33,292 nt of DNA from Zoogloea oryzae. GTDB lineage: Bacteria > Pseudomonadota > Gammaproteobacteria > Burkholderiales > Rhodocyclaceae. Below, one piece after another: positions 1 to 9,629 of the stretch. The stretch covers positions 1 to 33,292 of the forward strand of contig NZ_BSPX01000055.1 of NCBI RefSeq assembly GCF_030161255.1, given 5' to 3'. The notes under the pieces were generated by a model, which saw nothing but the letters and a program-made list of their open reading frames with translations, was not told where the DNA came from and did not search any database. The number at the start of each line of letters is the position of its first letter. The stretch's first letter is position 1. A program made the translations under genes and the position numbers.

Positions 1-1012
<1,012 letters not shown>

Positions 1013-1126
1013 GAAGGTCTCCGTGGGTGTTAAGCGGTCGGGAAAGCTAACCGCCGGCCTTGTGGGGGCCAGGACGACCAGCAAATATCAGACCACGCCA
1101 ATCCACCGCCCAAAACCGCAATTGGC

Positions 1127-1162
1127 TGGAGCATCTGTCTCATTTGCCGAACAGGCGTCTCC
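1127..1162. promoter_or_regulatory. Two degenerate additional UAS-like sites
   Basis: At 1127-1142 the right arm TGTCTCA is perfect and the left arm matches 4 of 7. At 1147-1162 the right arm reads CGTCTCC, the GG centre is kept, and the left arm matches 3 of 7. With the strong site at 1179 the starts are 20 and 32 bp apart, close to two and three helical turns. All three could therefore lie on one face of the DNA. Confidence 0.4.
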
Positions 1163-1178
1163 ATTTGACGAAGAGAAT

Positions 1179-1194
1179 TGAGACAGGTGTCTCC
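1179..1194. promoter_or_regulatory. Putative AcoR-type activator binding site (UAS) of the porin-PQQ operon
   Basis: The sequence TGAGACAGGTGTCTCC is an inverted repeat with 7-bp arms around GG, with one mismatch in the last base. The first 15 bases are identical to the site at 7232 in front of the aco operon. Its centre lies about 87 bases upstream of the predicted start of transcription, the usual range for a sigma-54 enhancer. Assignment to the AcoR protein encoded at 5104-7116 is an inference from sharing. Confidence 0.7.
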
Positions 1195-1204
1195 TTATTC
1201 GCCC

Positions 1205-1224
1205 GTGAATTGACCTCAATTCAC
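1205..1224. promoter_or_regulatory. Perfect 9-bp palindrome, candidate operator of a second regulator
   Basis: GTGAATTGA and TCAATTCAC form a perfect inverted repeat separated by CC. It sits between the activator site and the -24/-12 promoter. It is unrelated in sequence to the GAGACA repeat and has no counterpart in the aco promoter region. The regulator is unknown. Confidence 0.5.
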
Positions 1225-1247
1225 CATCCGGCGCGAATTTCATTTGC

Positions 1248-1263
1248 TGGCAAAGAAATTGCA
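1248..1263 (+). promoter_or_regulatory. Sigma-54 (-24/-12) promoter of the porin-PQQ dehydrogenase-cytochrome operon
   Basis: TGGCAAAGAAATTGCA matches the RpoN consensus TGGCAYRNNNNTTGCW except at one position. The GG (1249-1250) and GC (1261-1262) have the required 10-base gap. Transcription would start near 1274, giving a leader of about 80 bases before the ATG at 1356. Confidence 0.75.
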
Positions 1264-1355
1264 ATGAGTCTCCCGTGCCCGGCCCGCCCAGGGAAAAAGG
1301 CATCCGTTGCTTCGGCGAGGTATTCCGGAGCCACCAATTAAAAGAGGAGACAACC

Positions 1356-2492
1356 ATGAAACCGATTTCTTCCACCCGCCGTGGTCGAATCGACGGCCGA
1401 CTTGCTGCCGCCGTCGTTCTGCCCGTTCTTGCATTTCCGGCGTTTGCCGAAACCAATGTCGAGATCTACGGGATCATCGACGCCGGCCTGCTTTACCAGA
1501 GCCGCACCGACCCGGACGGCAAGAGCAAGACGTCCATGGAAACCAGCGGCCTGCGCCAGTCGATCCTGGGCTTCAAGGGCGACCGCGACCTGGGGCGCGG
1601 CCTCGAAGGCTTCTTCAATCTGGAGATCCACTACGACACCAACAACGGCCGCTTTCACGGCACGGGCGACGCGGAAGGCACCGGCACCCCGTTCTTCCGA
1701 CGTCAGGCCAACCTCGGCCTGAAGGGCGACTGGGGCAGCGTGACGCTGGGCCGCCAATATGGCCCGGCGCTGCTCGCCCATATCGGCACCGAGCCGCGCG
1801 CCTTCAAGGAGCAATTCTCCAACCTTTATGCCTGGGCCTATAACCAATACCAGGCCACCGCCGGCGCGCCGGGCACCGACCGCAATACCAATAACGACGT
1901 CGGGATCTTCTTCAGCAACGCGATCCAGTACCGCAATACCGTCGGCCCCTTCAGCTTCGGCGTCCTGTGGTCGGCCGGCGGGCAGTCGGGCAGCACCCAG
2001 AAGAACAGCGCCTGGGCGCTGGGCGGCACCTATACCGGCCCGGTGATCCTGTCGGCCTCGTATCAGGTCATCAAGGACGAGCAGACCGCCAACGACAACG
2101 TGCGCCACGGCGGCCTGGGCATCGCGGTGCCCTTTGGCGATTTCACCTTCAAGGCCAATTACCTCAACGCCCGCAACAACCACTCGAACGGCCTCAACGT
2201 GTCGAACGTGAACGCAATCGGCGTGGGCGTCGACTGGAAATGGCGCCCGGACAACACCGCGACGCTCGCCTACTACGACAACAAGGACCGCCTCAATTCC
2301 GGCGACCACACCCGCAACATCGTGATCTCCAACGACTTCGCGCTGCGCAAGGACACCACGCTCTACGTCCAGACCGCCTTCGTCGACGCGGATTCGGCGG
2401 CAACGATCAAGACCAGCATCGTCGCGGCGGGCATTCCCAGCGTGGGGCACCGTTCGACGCTGCTGAACGCCGGCATCAACTTCACCTTCTGA
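1356..2492 (+). CDS. Outer-membrane porin (Gram-negative Porin_4/OmpC-like family)
   Basis: This is a general diffusion porin, 378 residues, expected as a trimer of 16-stranded beta barrels in the outer membrane. The N terminus is a signal peptide (basic start, hydrophobic run LAAAVVLPVLAFPAFA, cleavage before ETNVEIYG). The mature start NVEIYGIIDAGLLY, the block VTLGRQYGP, and the C-terminal NAGINFTF ending in Phe are hallmarks of betaproteobacterial porins and of the barrel-assembly signal. ATG 1356 is chosen over upstream in-frame codons because it follows AGAGGAGACAACC and begins the signal peptide; it also lies downstream of the sigma-54 promoter. As first gene of the operon it likely admits the alcohol substrate of the downstream quinoprotein. 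Substrate specificity cannot be read from the sequence. Confidence 0.92.
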   Translation: MKPISSTRRGRIDGRLAAAVVLPVLAFPAFAETNVEIYGIIDAGLLYQSRTDPDGKSKTSMETSGLRQSILGFKGDRDLGRGLEGFFNLEIHYDTNNGRFHGTGDAEGTGTPFFRRQANLGLKGDWGSVTLGRQYGPALLAHIGTEPRAFKEQFSNLYAWAYNQYQATAGAPGTDRNTNNDVGIFFSNAIQYRNTVGPFSFGVLWSAGGQSGSTQKNSAWALGGTYTGPVILSASYQVIKDEQTANDNVRHGGLGIAVPFGDFTFKANYLNARNNHSNGLNVSNVNAIGVGVDWKWRPDNTATLAYYDNKDRLNSGDHTRNIVISNDFALRKDTTLYVQTAFVDADSAATIKTSIVAAGIPSVGHRSTLLNAGINFTF

Positions 2493-2510
2493 CACCGCTT
2501 GCGACCTGGA

Positions 2511-2555
2511 GACCGGGGGTGGGCGTCTCCCTCCCTCTCCGCCCCGCCCCCGGTC
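2511..2555 (+). other. Strong intercistronic stem-loop between porin and PQQ dehydrogenase
   Basis: GACCGGGGG (2511-2519) pairs with CCCCCGGTC (2547-2555), and inside it GGGCG (2521-2525) pairs with CGCCC (2540-2544). No T-run follows, so it is more likely an mRNA-stabilising or processing hairpin than a terminator. It could raise porin mRNA relative to the downstream genes. Confidence 0.6.
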
Positions 2556-2589
2556 GACCAGTCTGCCCCCTTGCCTGAGGACTCTCACC

Positions 2590-4254
2590 ATGAAACGTGC
2601 CCTGACCCCGATCGTCGCCGCCGTCTCCCTTCTTGCCGCCGGCGCCAGCGCGGCTGCCGATGCGCGCCCCGGCTACGCCGACCCCGACAACTGGCCGCAG
2701 TACCACCGCAGCTCCAACGCCTGGCGCTTCAGCCCGCTCACCCAGATCAACAAGCAGAACGTGAAGAAGCTGAAGGTCGCCTGGGTGCACCAGCCGGGCA
2801 ACATCGCCCACGGCCTGCAGGCCACACCCATCGTGCTGGACGGCGTGCTGTATTACATCTCGGCCGACAACAACGTGTGGGCCGTGGATGCCGCCACCGG
2901 CAAGACGATCTGGCACTACACCACCAAGCTCAACCCGATCGCCAAGCAGGCCTTCTACGCCTCGGCCAGCCGCGGCGTGACGGTCGGCCGCGGCAAGGTC
3001 TTCGTCGGCACCCTCGACGGGCGCTTCCTGGCCCTCGACCAGAAGACCGGCAAGGAGCTGTGGTCCACCCAGCTCACCGATCCCAAGACCCAGTACGGCG
3101 CGCTGTTCTCGTCCCCGCCCCAACTGGCCGGCGACGTGCTCTTCGGCGGCACCACCGGCGGCGACCAGCCCATCGCCGGCAAGATCTACGCAGTGAATGC
3201 CGACACCGGCAAACCGGCCTGGAACTTCGACATCATCAAGAACGACCCCGCCAGCTGGCCCGGCGACAGCGGCAAGGTGGGCGGCGGCTCGGCGTGGATG
3301 CCCGGCACCTACGACGAAGTCTCAGACACCATCTACATCGGCACCTCCAACGCCGCGCCGGATTACTACACCCCGGGCCGCGAGGGCGACAACAAGTACA
3401 CCTCGACCCTGCTCGCCATCGACCCCAAGACCGGCCAGCTCAAGTGGCACCGCCAGGAAATCCCCCACGACAGCTGGGATTTCGACGCCGCCTACGAGGC
3501 GCTGGTGGTCAAGAAGGGCGGCAAGGACGTGATCGTCCACCTCAACAAGAGCGGCTTCGTGTTCGTGATGGACAAGCAGGACGGCAGCCTGGAAAACGTC
3601 TGGCAGTTTGCCGAGAACATGAACTGGGCCAAGGGCATCGACCCGAAGACCGGCGCCCTCATCGAGCCGCGCCGCCCCCAGCCGGGCAAGCGTGAGCTGC
3701 TGTGCCCCAACCTGCTGGGCGCCCGCAGCTGGAACCACGGCGCCTACAACCCGGGCACCGGGCTCTGGTACACCCACGCGATGGAGGTGTGCAACGAGGT
3801 CGTCGCCGGCAAGGACGACCCGGCCAACCTCACCGCCATCTCGGCCCTGTCGCTGGGCATCGACGAGATCAAGCTGGTGCCGCCGCCCTCCGGCAAGAAG
3901 CCCGACGGCCGGCTGGATGCCCGTGACCCGCTCACCGGCAAGATCAAGTGGAGCATCCGCTACCCGCTGCCCCCGCTCGCGAGCGTGCTCACCACCGGCG
4001 GCGGGCTGGTGTTCACCGGCGACATGGAAGGCCACCTGTTTGCCTACGACGCCGACAACGGCAAGGAGTTGTGGCGCTTCAACGCCGGCTCCGGCGTGCG
4101 TGGCGGCCCGGTGAGCTACTCCGTCAAGGGCAAGCAGTACATCGTGATCCCCACCGGCCTCGGCTCCCACGCCCCGGGCTTCCTGGCCGGCGCCTTCCCG
4201 CAGATCAAGGATCTGCCCGGCGGCGCGGCCCTGATGGCCTTCACCCTCGAGTAA
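2590..4254 (+). CDS. PQQ-dependent alcohol dehydrogenase (methanol/ethanol dehydrogenase family, soluble periplasmic)
   Basis: A quinoprotein that oxidises alcohols in the periplasm and passes electrons to cytochrome c. It has 554 residues and a signal peptide ending near ASAAA (about residue 22). Propeller W-motifs are present (AVDAATGKTIWHY, ALDQKTGKELWST, AIDPKTGQLKWHR, AYDADNGKELWRF). The catalytic region reads IPHDSWDFDA, with catalytic Asp297 and a second Asp at 299. In XoxF/PedH-type enzymes that second Asp marks lanthanide use. Asn254 (GTSNAAP) fits the metal-ligand Asn, but the usual ligand Glu appears to be Asp192 (TGGDQPIAG). The vicinal Cys-Cys before the NRG motif is replaced by Phe122-Tyr123 (FYASASRG); the only cysteines are 382 and 401. 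There is no fused cytochrome domain; the next gene is its likely electron acceptor. Family assignment is firm. Substrate (possibly 2,3-butanediol, from the AcoR link) and metal are inferences. Confidence 0.93.
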   Translation: MKRALTPIVAAVSLLAAGASAAADARPGYADPDNWPQYHRSSNAWRFSPLTQINKQNVKKLKVAWVHQPGNIAHGLQATPIVLDGVLYYISADNNVWAVDAATGKTIWHYTTKLNPIAKQAFYASASRGVTVGRGKVFVGTLDGRFLALDQKTGKELWSTQLTDPKTQYGALFSSPPQLAGDVLFGGTTGGDQPIAGKIYAVNADTGKPAWNFDIIKNDPASWPGDSGKVGGGSAWMPGTYDEVSDTIYIGTSNAAPDYYTPGREGDNKYTSTLLAIDPKTGQLKWHRQEIPHDSWDFDAAYEALVVKKGGKDVIVHLNKSGFVFVMDKQDGSLENVWQFAENMNWAKGIDPKTGALIEPRRPQPGKRELLCPNLLGARSWNHGAYNPGTGLWYTHAMEVCNEVVAGKDDPANLTAISALSLGIDEIKLVPPPSGKKPDGRLDARDPLTGKIKWSIRYPLPPLASVLTTGGGLVFTGDMEGHLFAYDADNGKELWRFNAGSGVRGGPVSYSVKGKQYIVIPTGLGSHAPGFLAGAFPQIKDLPGGAALMAFTLE

Positions 4255-4263
4255 GCGGCTCCG

Positions 4264-4345
4264 CAGCACGGTCACGCCGGACGCGGCTGCCGTGCTGTTC
4301 CGGGGTGCGGCGTCGAGACCTCCCCTCGCCGCACCCCATTTTTTT
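4264..4345 (+). terminator. Tandem hairpins with T-tract inside the operon (attenuating terminator)
   Basis: A first hairpin pairs CAGCACGG (4264-4271) with CCGTGCTG (4290-4297). A second has a perfect 11-bp stem, GGGGTGCGGCG (4302-4312) with CGCCGCACCCC (4327-4337), followed by ATTTTTTT (4338-4345). This is a full intrinsic terminator lying between the dehydrogenase stop and the cytochrome start. It may partly end transcripts or protect the 3' end of the porin-dehydrogenase mRNA. Confidence 0.75.
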
Positions 4346-4359
4346 GGATGAGCACAACA

Positions 4360-5037
4360 ATGAAAACTTCGATCCGTTTCCGCCCGACGCTGCTGCGCGG
4401 GCTTGCCCTCCTGTCGATCGCCACCGCCGCCGTCGCAGTCGCGCCGCCCGCCGACGACGCCAAGGCCCGCGTGGCCGCCGGCAAGAATCGTTTCGACGCC
4501 CTGTGCGTGAGCTGCCACGGCGCAGCCGGCACCGGCGTCGCCCCCGGCAGCAGCGCCGCCAGCTATGGGCCGCGCCTCGCCGGACGTACCGATCTCGACC
4601 CCACGCTGATCCACGAACGCATCGTGCGCGGCAAGCATGGCGACAAGGCCATGCCGCCCTGGGGCACGGTGCTCGACGAGGAGGCCATCGAGCAGCTGAC
4701 CGCCTACGTCAAGCTGATCGCCGCGACCCAGCCGAAGGCCGCCACCCACCTGACGCTGGCGCCCTTCGATCTGGACGACCCGACCCGCGTGGAGGCCGGT
4801 CGCCGTCGCTTTGCCAAGACCTGCGCCGGCTACTGCCACGGCCACGAGGGCACCGGCGGACGGGCGCCGGACTTCAAGGGCCGCGGCGACGACTTGCCGC
4901 CCGAGTTGGCCTTCGAGACCATCAGCAAGGGCCGCCAGGGCGCCGAGGTGATGCCGCCCTGGGGCGCCGCCTTCTCGCCGGACCAGATCTGGGAGCTGGT
5001 GGCTTACCTCAAGCACCTGGGGCGCCAGCAGCCGTAA
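4360..5037 (+). CDS. Diheme cytochrome c, probable electron acceptor of the PQQ dehydrogenase
   Basis: A secreted c-type cytochrome of 225 residues with a signal peptide (LLRGLALLSIATAAVAVA) and two class I heme domains. Domain 1 has CVSCH (Cys49, Cys52, His53) with a Met98 ligand in AMPPWG. Domain 2 has CAGYCH (Cys155, Cys159, His160) with Met198 in VMPPWG. The second site has three residues between the cysteines (CX3CH) instead of two, an uncommon heme-attachment motif; the codons tgc gcc ggc tac tgc cac are clear. ATG 4360 is preferred over ATG 4348 because GGATGAG (4346-4352) sits 7 bases before it. Position after the quinoprotein suggests it carries its electrons to the terminal oxidase. 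Confidence 0.9.
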   Translation: MKTSIRFRPTLLRGLALLSIATAAVAVAPPADDAKARVAAGKNRFDALCVSCHGAAGTGVAPGSSAASYGPRLAGRTDLDPTLIHERIVRGKHGDKAMPPWGTVLDEEAIEQLTAYVKLIAATQPKAATHLTLAPFDLDDPTRVEAGRRRFAKTCAGYCHGHEGTGGRAPDFKGRGDDLPPELAFETISKGRQGAEVMPPWGAAFSPDQIWELVAYLKHLGRQQP

Positions 5038-5060
5038 CGCCCGCAGCGTCAGCCACAAGG

Positions 5061-5085
5061 AAAAGGGGCCGCGAGGCCCCTTTTT
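5061..5085. terminator. Bidirectional intrinsic terminator between cytochrome gene and acoR
   Basis: AAAAGGGGCC and GGCCCCTTTT form a perfect stem around GCGA, followed by an extra T. The A-run and T-run on both sides let it serve the convergent cytochrome (plus) and acoR (minus) transcripts. Confidence 0.9.
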
Positions 5086-5103
5086 AGTTAGCGCAGGAAG
5101 GCG

Positions 5104-7116
<2,013 letters not shown>

Positions 7117-7226
7117 TGTTTTTCCCCTTTGTTTATTAATAGGTAGGGATTTTTATGTATTGCTTCCTTTGGTAGCGCGAAGCGTATTCCGTTACGTCAA
7201 TTAAATCAATGCCGCGACACCACCGA

Positions 7227-7252
7227 GAAAATGAGACAGGTGTCTCATTTTC
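7227..7252. promoter_or_regulatory. Putative AcoR binding site (UAS) of the aco operon
   Basis: This is a perfect inverted repeat with 12-bp arms (GAAAATGAGACA, 7227-7238, and TGTCTCATTTTC, 7241-7252) around GG. Its core TGAGACAGGTGTCTCA (7232-7247) matches the site at 1179 in 15 consecutive bases. The centre lies about 185 bases upstream of the predicted transcription start. Confidence 0.8.
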
Positions 7253-7398
7253 CTGATTATTTTCGGTCGCCTGTATCAACTTATGGCTCACGTCATTTTA
7301 TTGCACCGCCGCAATAGCCAACCGCAAGACGCCAATCACACTGATTGCCCTGGCCATTTCATTTAACGCACCGCAATATAAAAAATACGGGCAATTGC

Positions 7399-7414
7399 TG
7401 GCACGCGAACTGCT
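7399..7414 (+). promoter_or_regulatory. Sigma-54 (-24/-12) promoter of the acoXABC-lipA-thiSG operon
   Basis: TGGCACGCGAACTGCT differs from the consensus TGGCACGNNNNTTGCT at one base. GG (7400-7401) and GC (7412-7413) are spaced by 10. Predicted transcription start is near 7425, 27 bases before the acoX GTG. This rules out the upstream in-frame TTG at 7395 as the translation start. Confidence 0.85.
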
Positions 7415-7451
7415 AAATGGATTGGACCTGAATCCAAATAGCGGAGCCATC

Positions 7452-8549
7452 GTGAGACAAATATCGGAAGCCCCTCCCGTGATTGGCATCGTGGCCAATC
7501 CTGCGTCCGGGCACGATATCCGGCGATTGACCAGCGGCGCCTCGGTTTATTCCGCCGCCGACAAGGTCAATTGTGTCGAACGGTTGCTTGGTGCCCTCGG
7601 CGCGACCGGGGTGACCCGCGTACTGATGATGCCCGACCGGGCCGGCATCGCCGTCCGTCTCCGCAAGGCCGTCGAGCTCAATCGCCGTCGGGGCAACACG
7701 CCCTGGCCCCAGGTGGATTTCATCGACATGCCGGTGCTGGAAGACGCCCGCGACACCGTCCGGGCCGTGCAGGCGATGCACGCAGCCGGCGTTGCGCTGA
7801 TCGTCGTGCTTGGCGGCGACGGCACCCACCGGGCCGTGGCCCTGGCGTCGGGCGACATTCCGCTGGCGACGCTCTCCACCGGCACCAACAACGCCTTTCC
7901 GGCCCTGGGCGAGGCGACCGTCGTGGGGCTCGCAGCGGGGCTGGCCGTCACCGGGCGCGTGAAGCCCGCCTGCATCCACAACAAATGCCTGCGCGTCACG
8001 CATCCGAGCGGCGAATCCATGGCCCTGGTGGATGTGGGCGTGATGCCGGCCGAGCACATCGGCGCCCGGGCGGTATATGCCGCCGATGCCGTCGAGGCTG
8101 TGTTTGCGGCATTCGCCGAGCCCGACGCGATCGGACTTTCCGCCATCGCCGCCGCCTGCGGCCCGATCGCCCGCACCGCGCCTTTCGGACGCTGGGTGCG
8201 CCAGGGCGCCGGCACGGCCCGCCTCGCGGCGATTTCGCCCGGGCTGGTGCAGGTGGTGGAAGTGGCGGCCAGCGGCCTGATGCAGCCCGGCATCGCCTTC
8301 GAGCTCGGCACCCAACCCGCCATCCTGGCCTTCGACGGCGAACCCGAGATCGTGCTCGACGGCCGCGGCCCGGCGAGCGTGCGGATGTTCCTCGATGGCC
8401 CGATCACCCTTGATGTGGCGGCCACGCTGGCCGCCGCCCATGCGGCGGACGCCCTCGTGGTGTCCGCCTCCCTCGAACCCGCCCTGCGCGACGGCCCGCC
8501 CGCCGCGACAAGGCAAACGGGTGCCGATCCCCTGATCGCCCCGGCCTGA
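7452..8549 (+). CDS. acoX: Acetoin catabolism protein AcoX (NAD kinase-like fold)
   Basis: AcoX accompanies acetoin dehydrogenase operons; its biochemical role is not settled. The 365-residue protein has the ATP-NAD kinase family motif GGDGTHRAV (121-129), followed by LSTGTNNAFP. It starts with IGIVANPASGHDIRRL, a dinucleotide-binding type beginning. GTG 7452 is chosen as start: GGAG (7443-7446) lies 5 bases upstream, and the sigma-54 promoter overlaps the earlier in-frame TTG. It is the first gene of the operon and lies 67 bp from acoA. That gap contains a small GGCGGCGG/CCGCCGCC stem-loop. Confidence 0.9.
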   Translation: MRQISEAPPVIGIVANPASGHDIRRLTSGASVYSAADKVNCVERLLGALGATGVTRVLMMPDRAGIAVRLRKAVELNRRRGNTPWPQVDFIDMPVLEDARDTVRAVQAMHAAGVALIVVLGGDGTHRAVALASGDIPLATLSTGTNNAFPALGEATVVGLAAGLAVTGRVKPACIHNKCLRVTHPSGESMALVDVGVMPAEHIGARAVYAADAVEAVFAAFAEPDAIGLSAIAAACGPIARTAPFGRWVRQGAGTARLAAISPGLVQVVEVAASGLMQPGIAFELGTQPAILAFDGEPEIVLDGRGPASVRMFLDGPITLDVAATLAAAHAADALVVSASLEPALRDGPPAATRQTGADPLIAPA

Positions 8550-8554
8550 ATCCA

Positions 8555-8581
8555 GGCGGCGGACAGCCCACGACCGCCGCC
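8555..8581 (+). other. Intercistronic stem-loop between acoX and acoA
   Basis: GGCGGCGG (8555-8562) pairs perfectly with CCGCCGCC (8574-8581). There is no T-run. It is one of several junction hairpins in these operons. Confidence 0.45.
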
Positions 8582-8616
8582 GGGTGCCCTCAAAAATCCA
8601 ACGACTGGAGACAACC

Positions 8617-9591
8617 GTGACCAAGAAACTCGACCGCGACGACCTGCTCAAGGCCTATCGCACCATGCGCACCATCCGTGAGTTCGAAGAGCGCCTGCAC
8701 ACCGATTTCGCCACCGGCGAGATCCCGGGCTTCGTGCATCTGTACGCTGGCGAGGAGGCGTCGGCCACCGGCGTGTGCATGAACCTCACCGCCGAAGACC
8801 ACATCGCCAGTACCCACCGGGGCCACGGCCACTGCATCGCCAAGGGCGTCGACCCGGTGGGGATGATGGCCGAGATCTGGGGCCGCACCACCGGCACCTG
8901 CAAGGGCAAGGGCGGCTCGATGCACATCGCCGACCTGTCGGTGGGCATGCTCGGCGCCAACGGCATCGTCGGCGGCGGCGGCCCGCTGGTTTGCGGCACC
9001 GCGCTCGCCGCCAAGCTGCGCGGCCAGCCCTACGTGAGCGTGTGCTTCTTCGGCGACGGCGCCTCCAACCAGGGCACGATCTTCGAGGCCATGAACCTCG
9101 CCTCGGTGTGGAACCTGCCGGTGATCTTCCTGGCCGAGAACAACGGCTACGCCGAAGCCACCTCGTCCAAGTTCTCGGTGGCCTGCGAAAACATCGCCGA
9201 CCGCGCCTCGGCCTTCGGCATGCCCGGCGTGACCGTGGATGGCTTCGACTTCTTCGCGGTGTACGAAGCCGCCGGCGAAGCCATCGAGCGCGCCCGGAAT
9301 GGCGGCGGCCCGTCCCTGGTGGAGGTGAAGCTGTCCCGCTACTACGGCCACTTCGAGGGCGACCAGCAGACCTACCGCGCCCCGGGCGAAGTGCAGGCCC
9401 TGCGCGAAACCAAGGACTGCCTGATGCAGTTCGCCCGCCGCGTCACCCAGAGCGGCGCCCTCACCCAGGCCGAGCTCGATGCCATCGACGCCGAAGTGAA
9501 GGCCCTCATCGACGGCTCGGTCGTCAAGGCCAAGTCCGATCCCAAGCCGAGCGAAGCCGACCTGCTCACCGACGTATACGTGAGCTACTGA
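8617..9591 (+). CDS. acoA: Acetoin dehydrogenase E1 alpha subunit (TPP-dependent)
   Basis: AcoA pairs with AcoB to form the thiamine diphosphate-dependent E1. This enzyme cleaves acetoin to acetaldehyde and a hydroxyethyl group that becomes acetyl-CoA. The 324-residue protein belongs to the PDH E1-alpha-like family. The TPP-binding motif begins GDGASNQG and ends in ENNGYAE. HRGHGHCIAKG and GRTTGTCKGKGGSMHI are also characteristic. GTG 8617 (MTKKLDRDDLLKAYR) is chosen because TGGAGACAACC lies just upstream; the alternative in-frame start at 8584 would lack a ribosome site. Needs TPP, whose thiazole-forming genes thiS and thiG lie downstream in the same operon. Confidence 0.95.
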   Translation: MTKKLDRDDLLKAYRTMRTIREFEERLHTDFATGEIPGFVHLYAGEEASATGVCMNLTAEDHIASTHRGHGHCIAKGVDPVGMMAEIWGRTTGTCKGKGGSMHIADLSVGMLGANGIVGGGGPLVCGTALAAKLRGQPYVSVCFFGDGASNQGTIFEAMNLASVWNLPVIFLAENNGYAEATSSKFSVACENIADRASAFGMPGVTVDGFDFFAVYEAAGEAIERARNGGGPSLVEVKLSRYYGHFEGDQQTYRAPGEVQALRETKDCLMQFARRVTQSGALTQAELDAIDAEVKALIDGSVVKAKSDPKPSEADLLTDVYVSY

Positions 9592-9629
9592 GCCGCCACC
9601 CAACGGAATTCAAAGGAGACAAACCCATC

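Larger units (their letters stand above)
1013..1355. promoter_or_regulatory. Divergent thiC / porin-operon control region
   Basis: This 343-bp gene-free stretch separates thiC from the porin. Reading toward the porin it holds two degenerate half-palindromes (1127-1142, 1147-1162), a near-perfect TGAGACA-GG-TGTCTC inverted repeat (1179-1194), an unrelated perfect palindrome (1205-1224), a sigma-54 -24/-12 element (1248-1263) and the porin ribosome site AGAGGAG just before 1356. This is the classic layout of an enhancer-dependent sigma-54 promoter. I see no convincing sigma-70 promoter for thiC and no TPP riboswitch. Confidence 0.8.
7117..7451. promoter_or_regulatory. Divergent acoR / acoX control region
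   Basis: This 335-bp gene-free stretch is AT-richer than its surroundings. It holds the 26-bp activator palindrome (7227-7252), a loose IHF-like TATCAA box (7274-7286, one mismatch in the conserved positions) and the sigma-54 promoter at 7399-7414. The layout of site, bendable DNA and -24/-12 element is typical of enhancer-dependent promoters. I could not assign an acoR promoter. Confidence 0.75.

Noticed and set aside
7274..7286. IHF site between the AcoR palindrome and the aco promoter
   Set aside because: TATCAA-CTTA-TGG has a mismatch in the conserved 3' part; kept only as a remark, not as a separate feature.
7395..7451. Upstream start of acoX at TTG 7395
   Set aside because: The sigma-54 promoter at 7399-7414 lies inside that extension, so it would not be transcribed; GTG 7452 has a proper GGAG.
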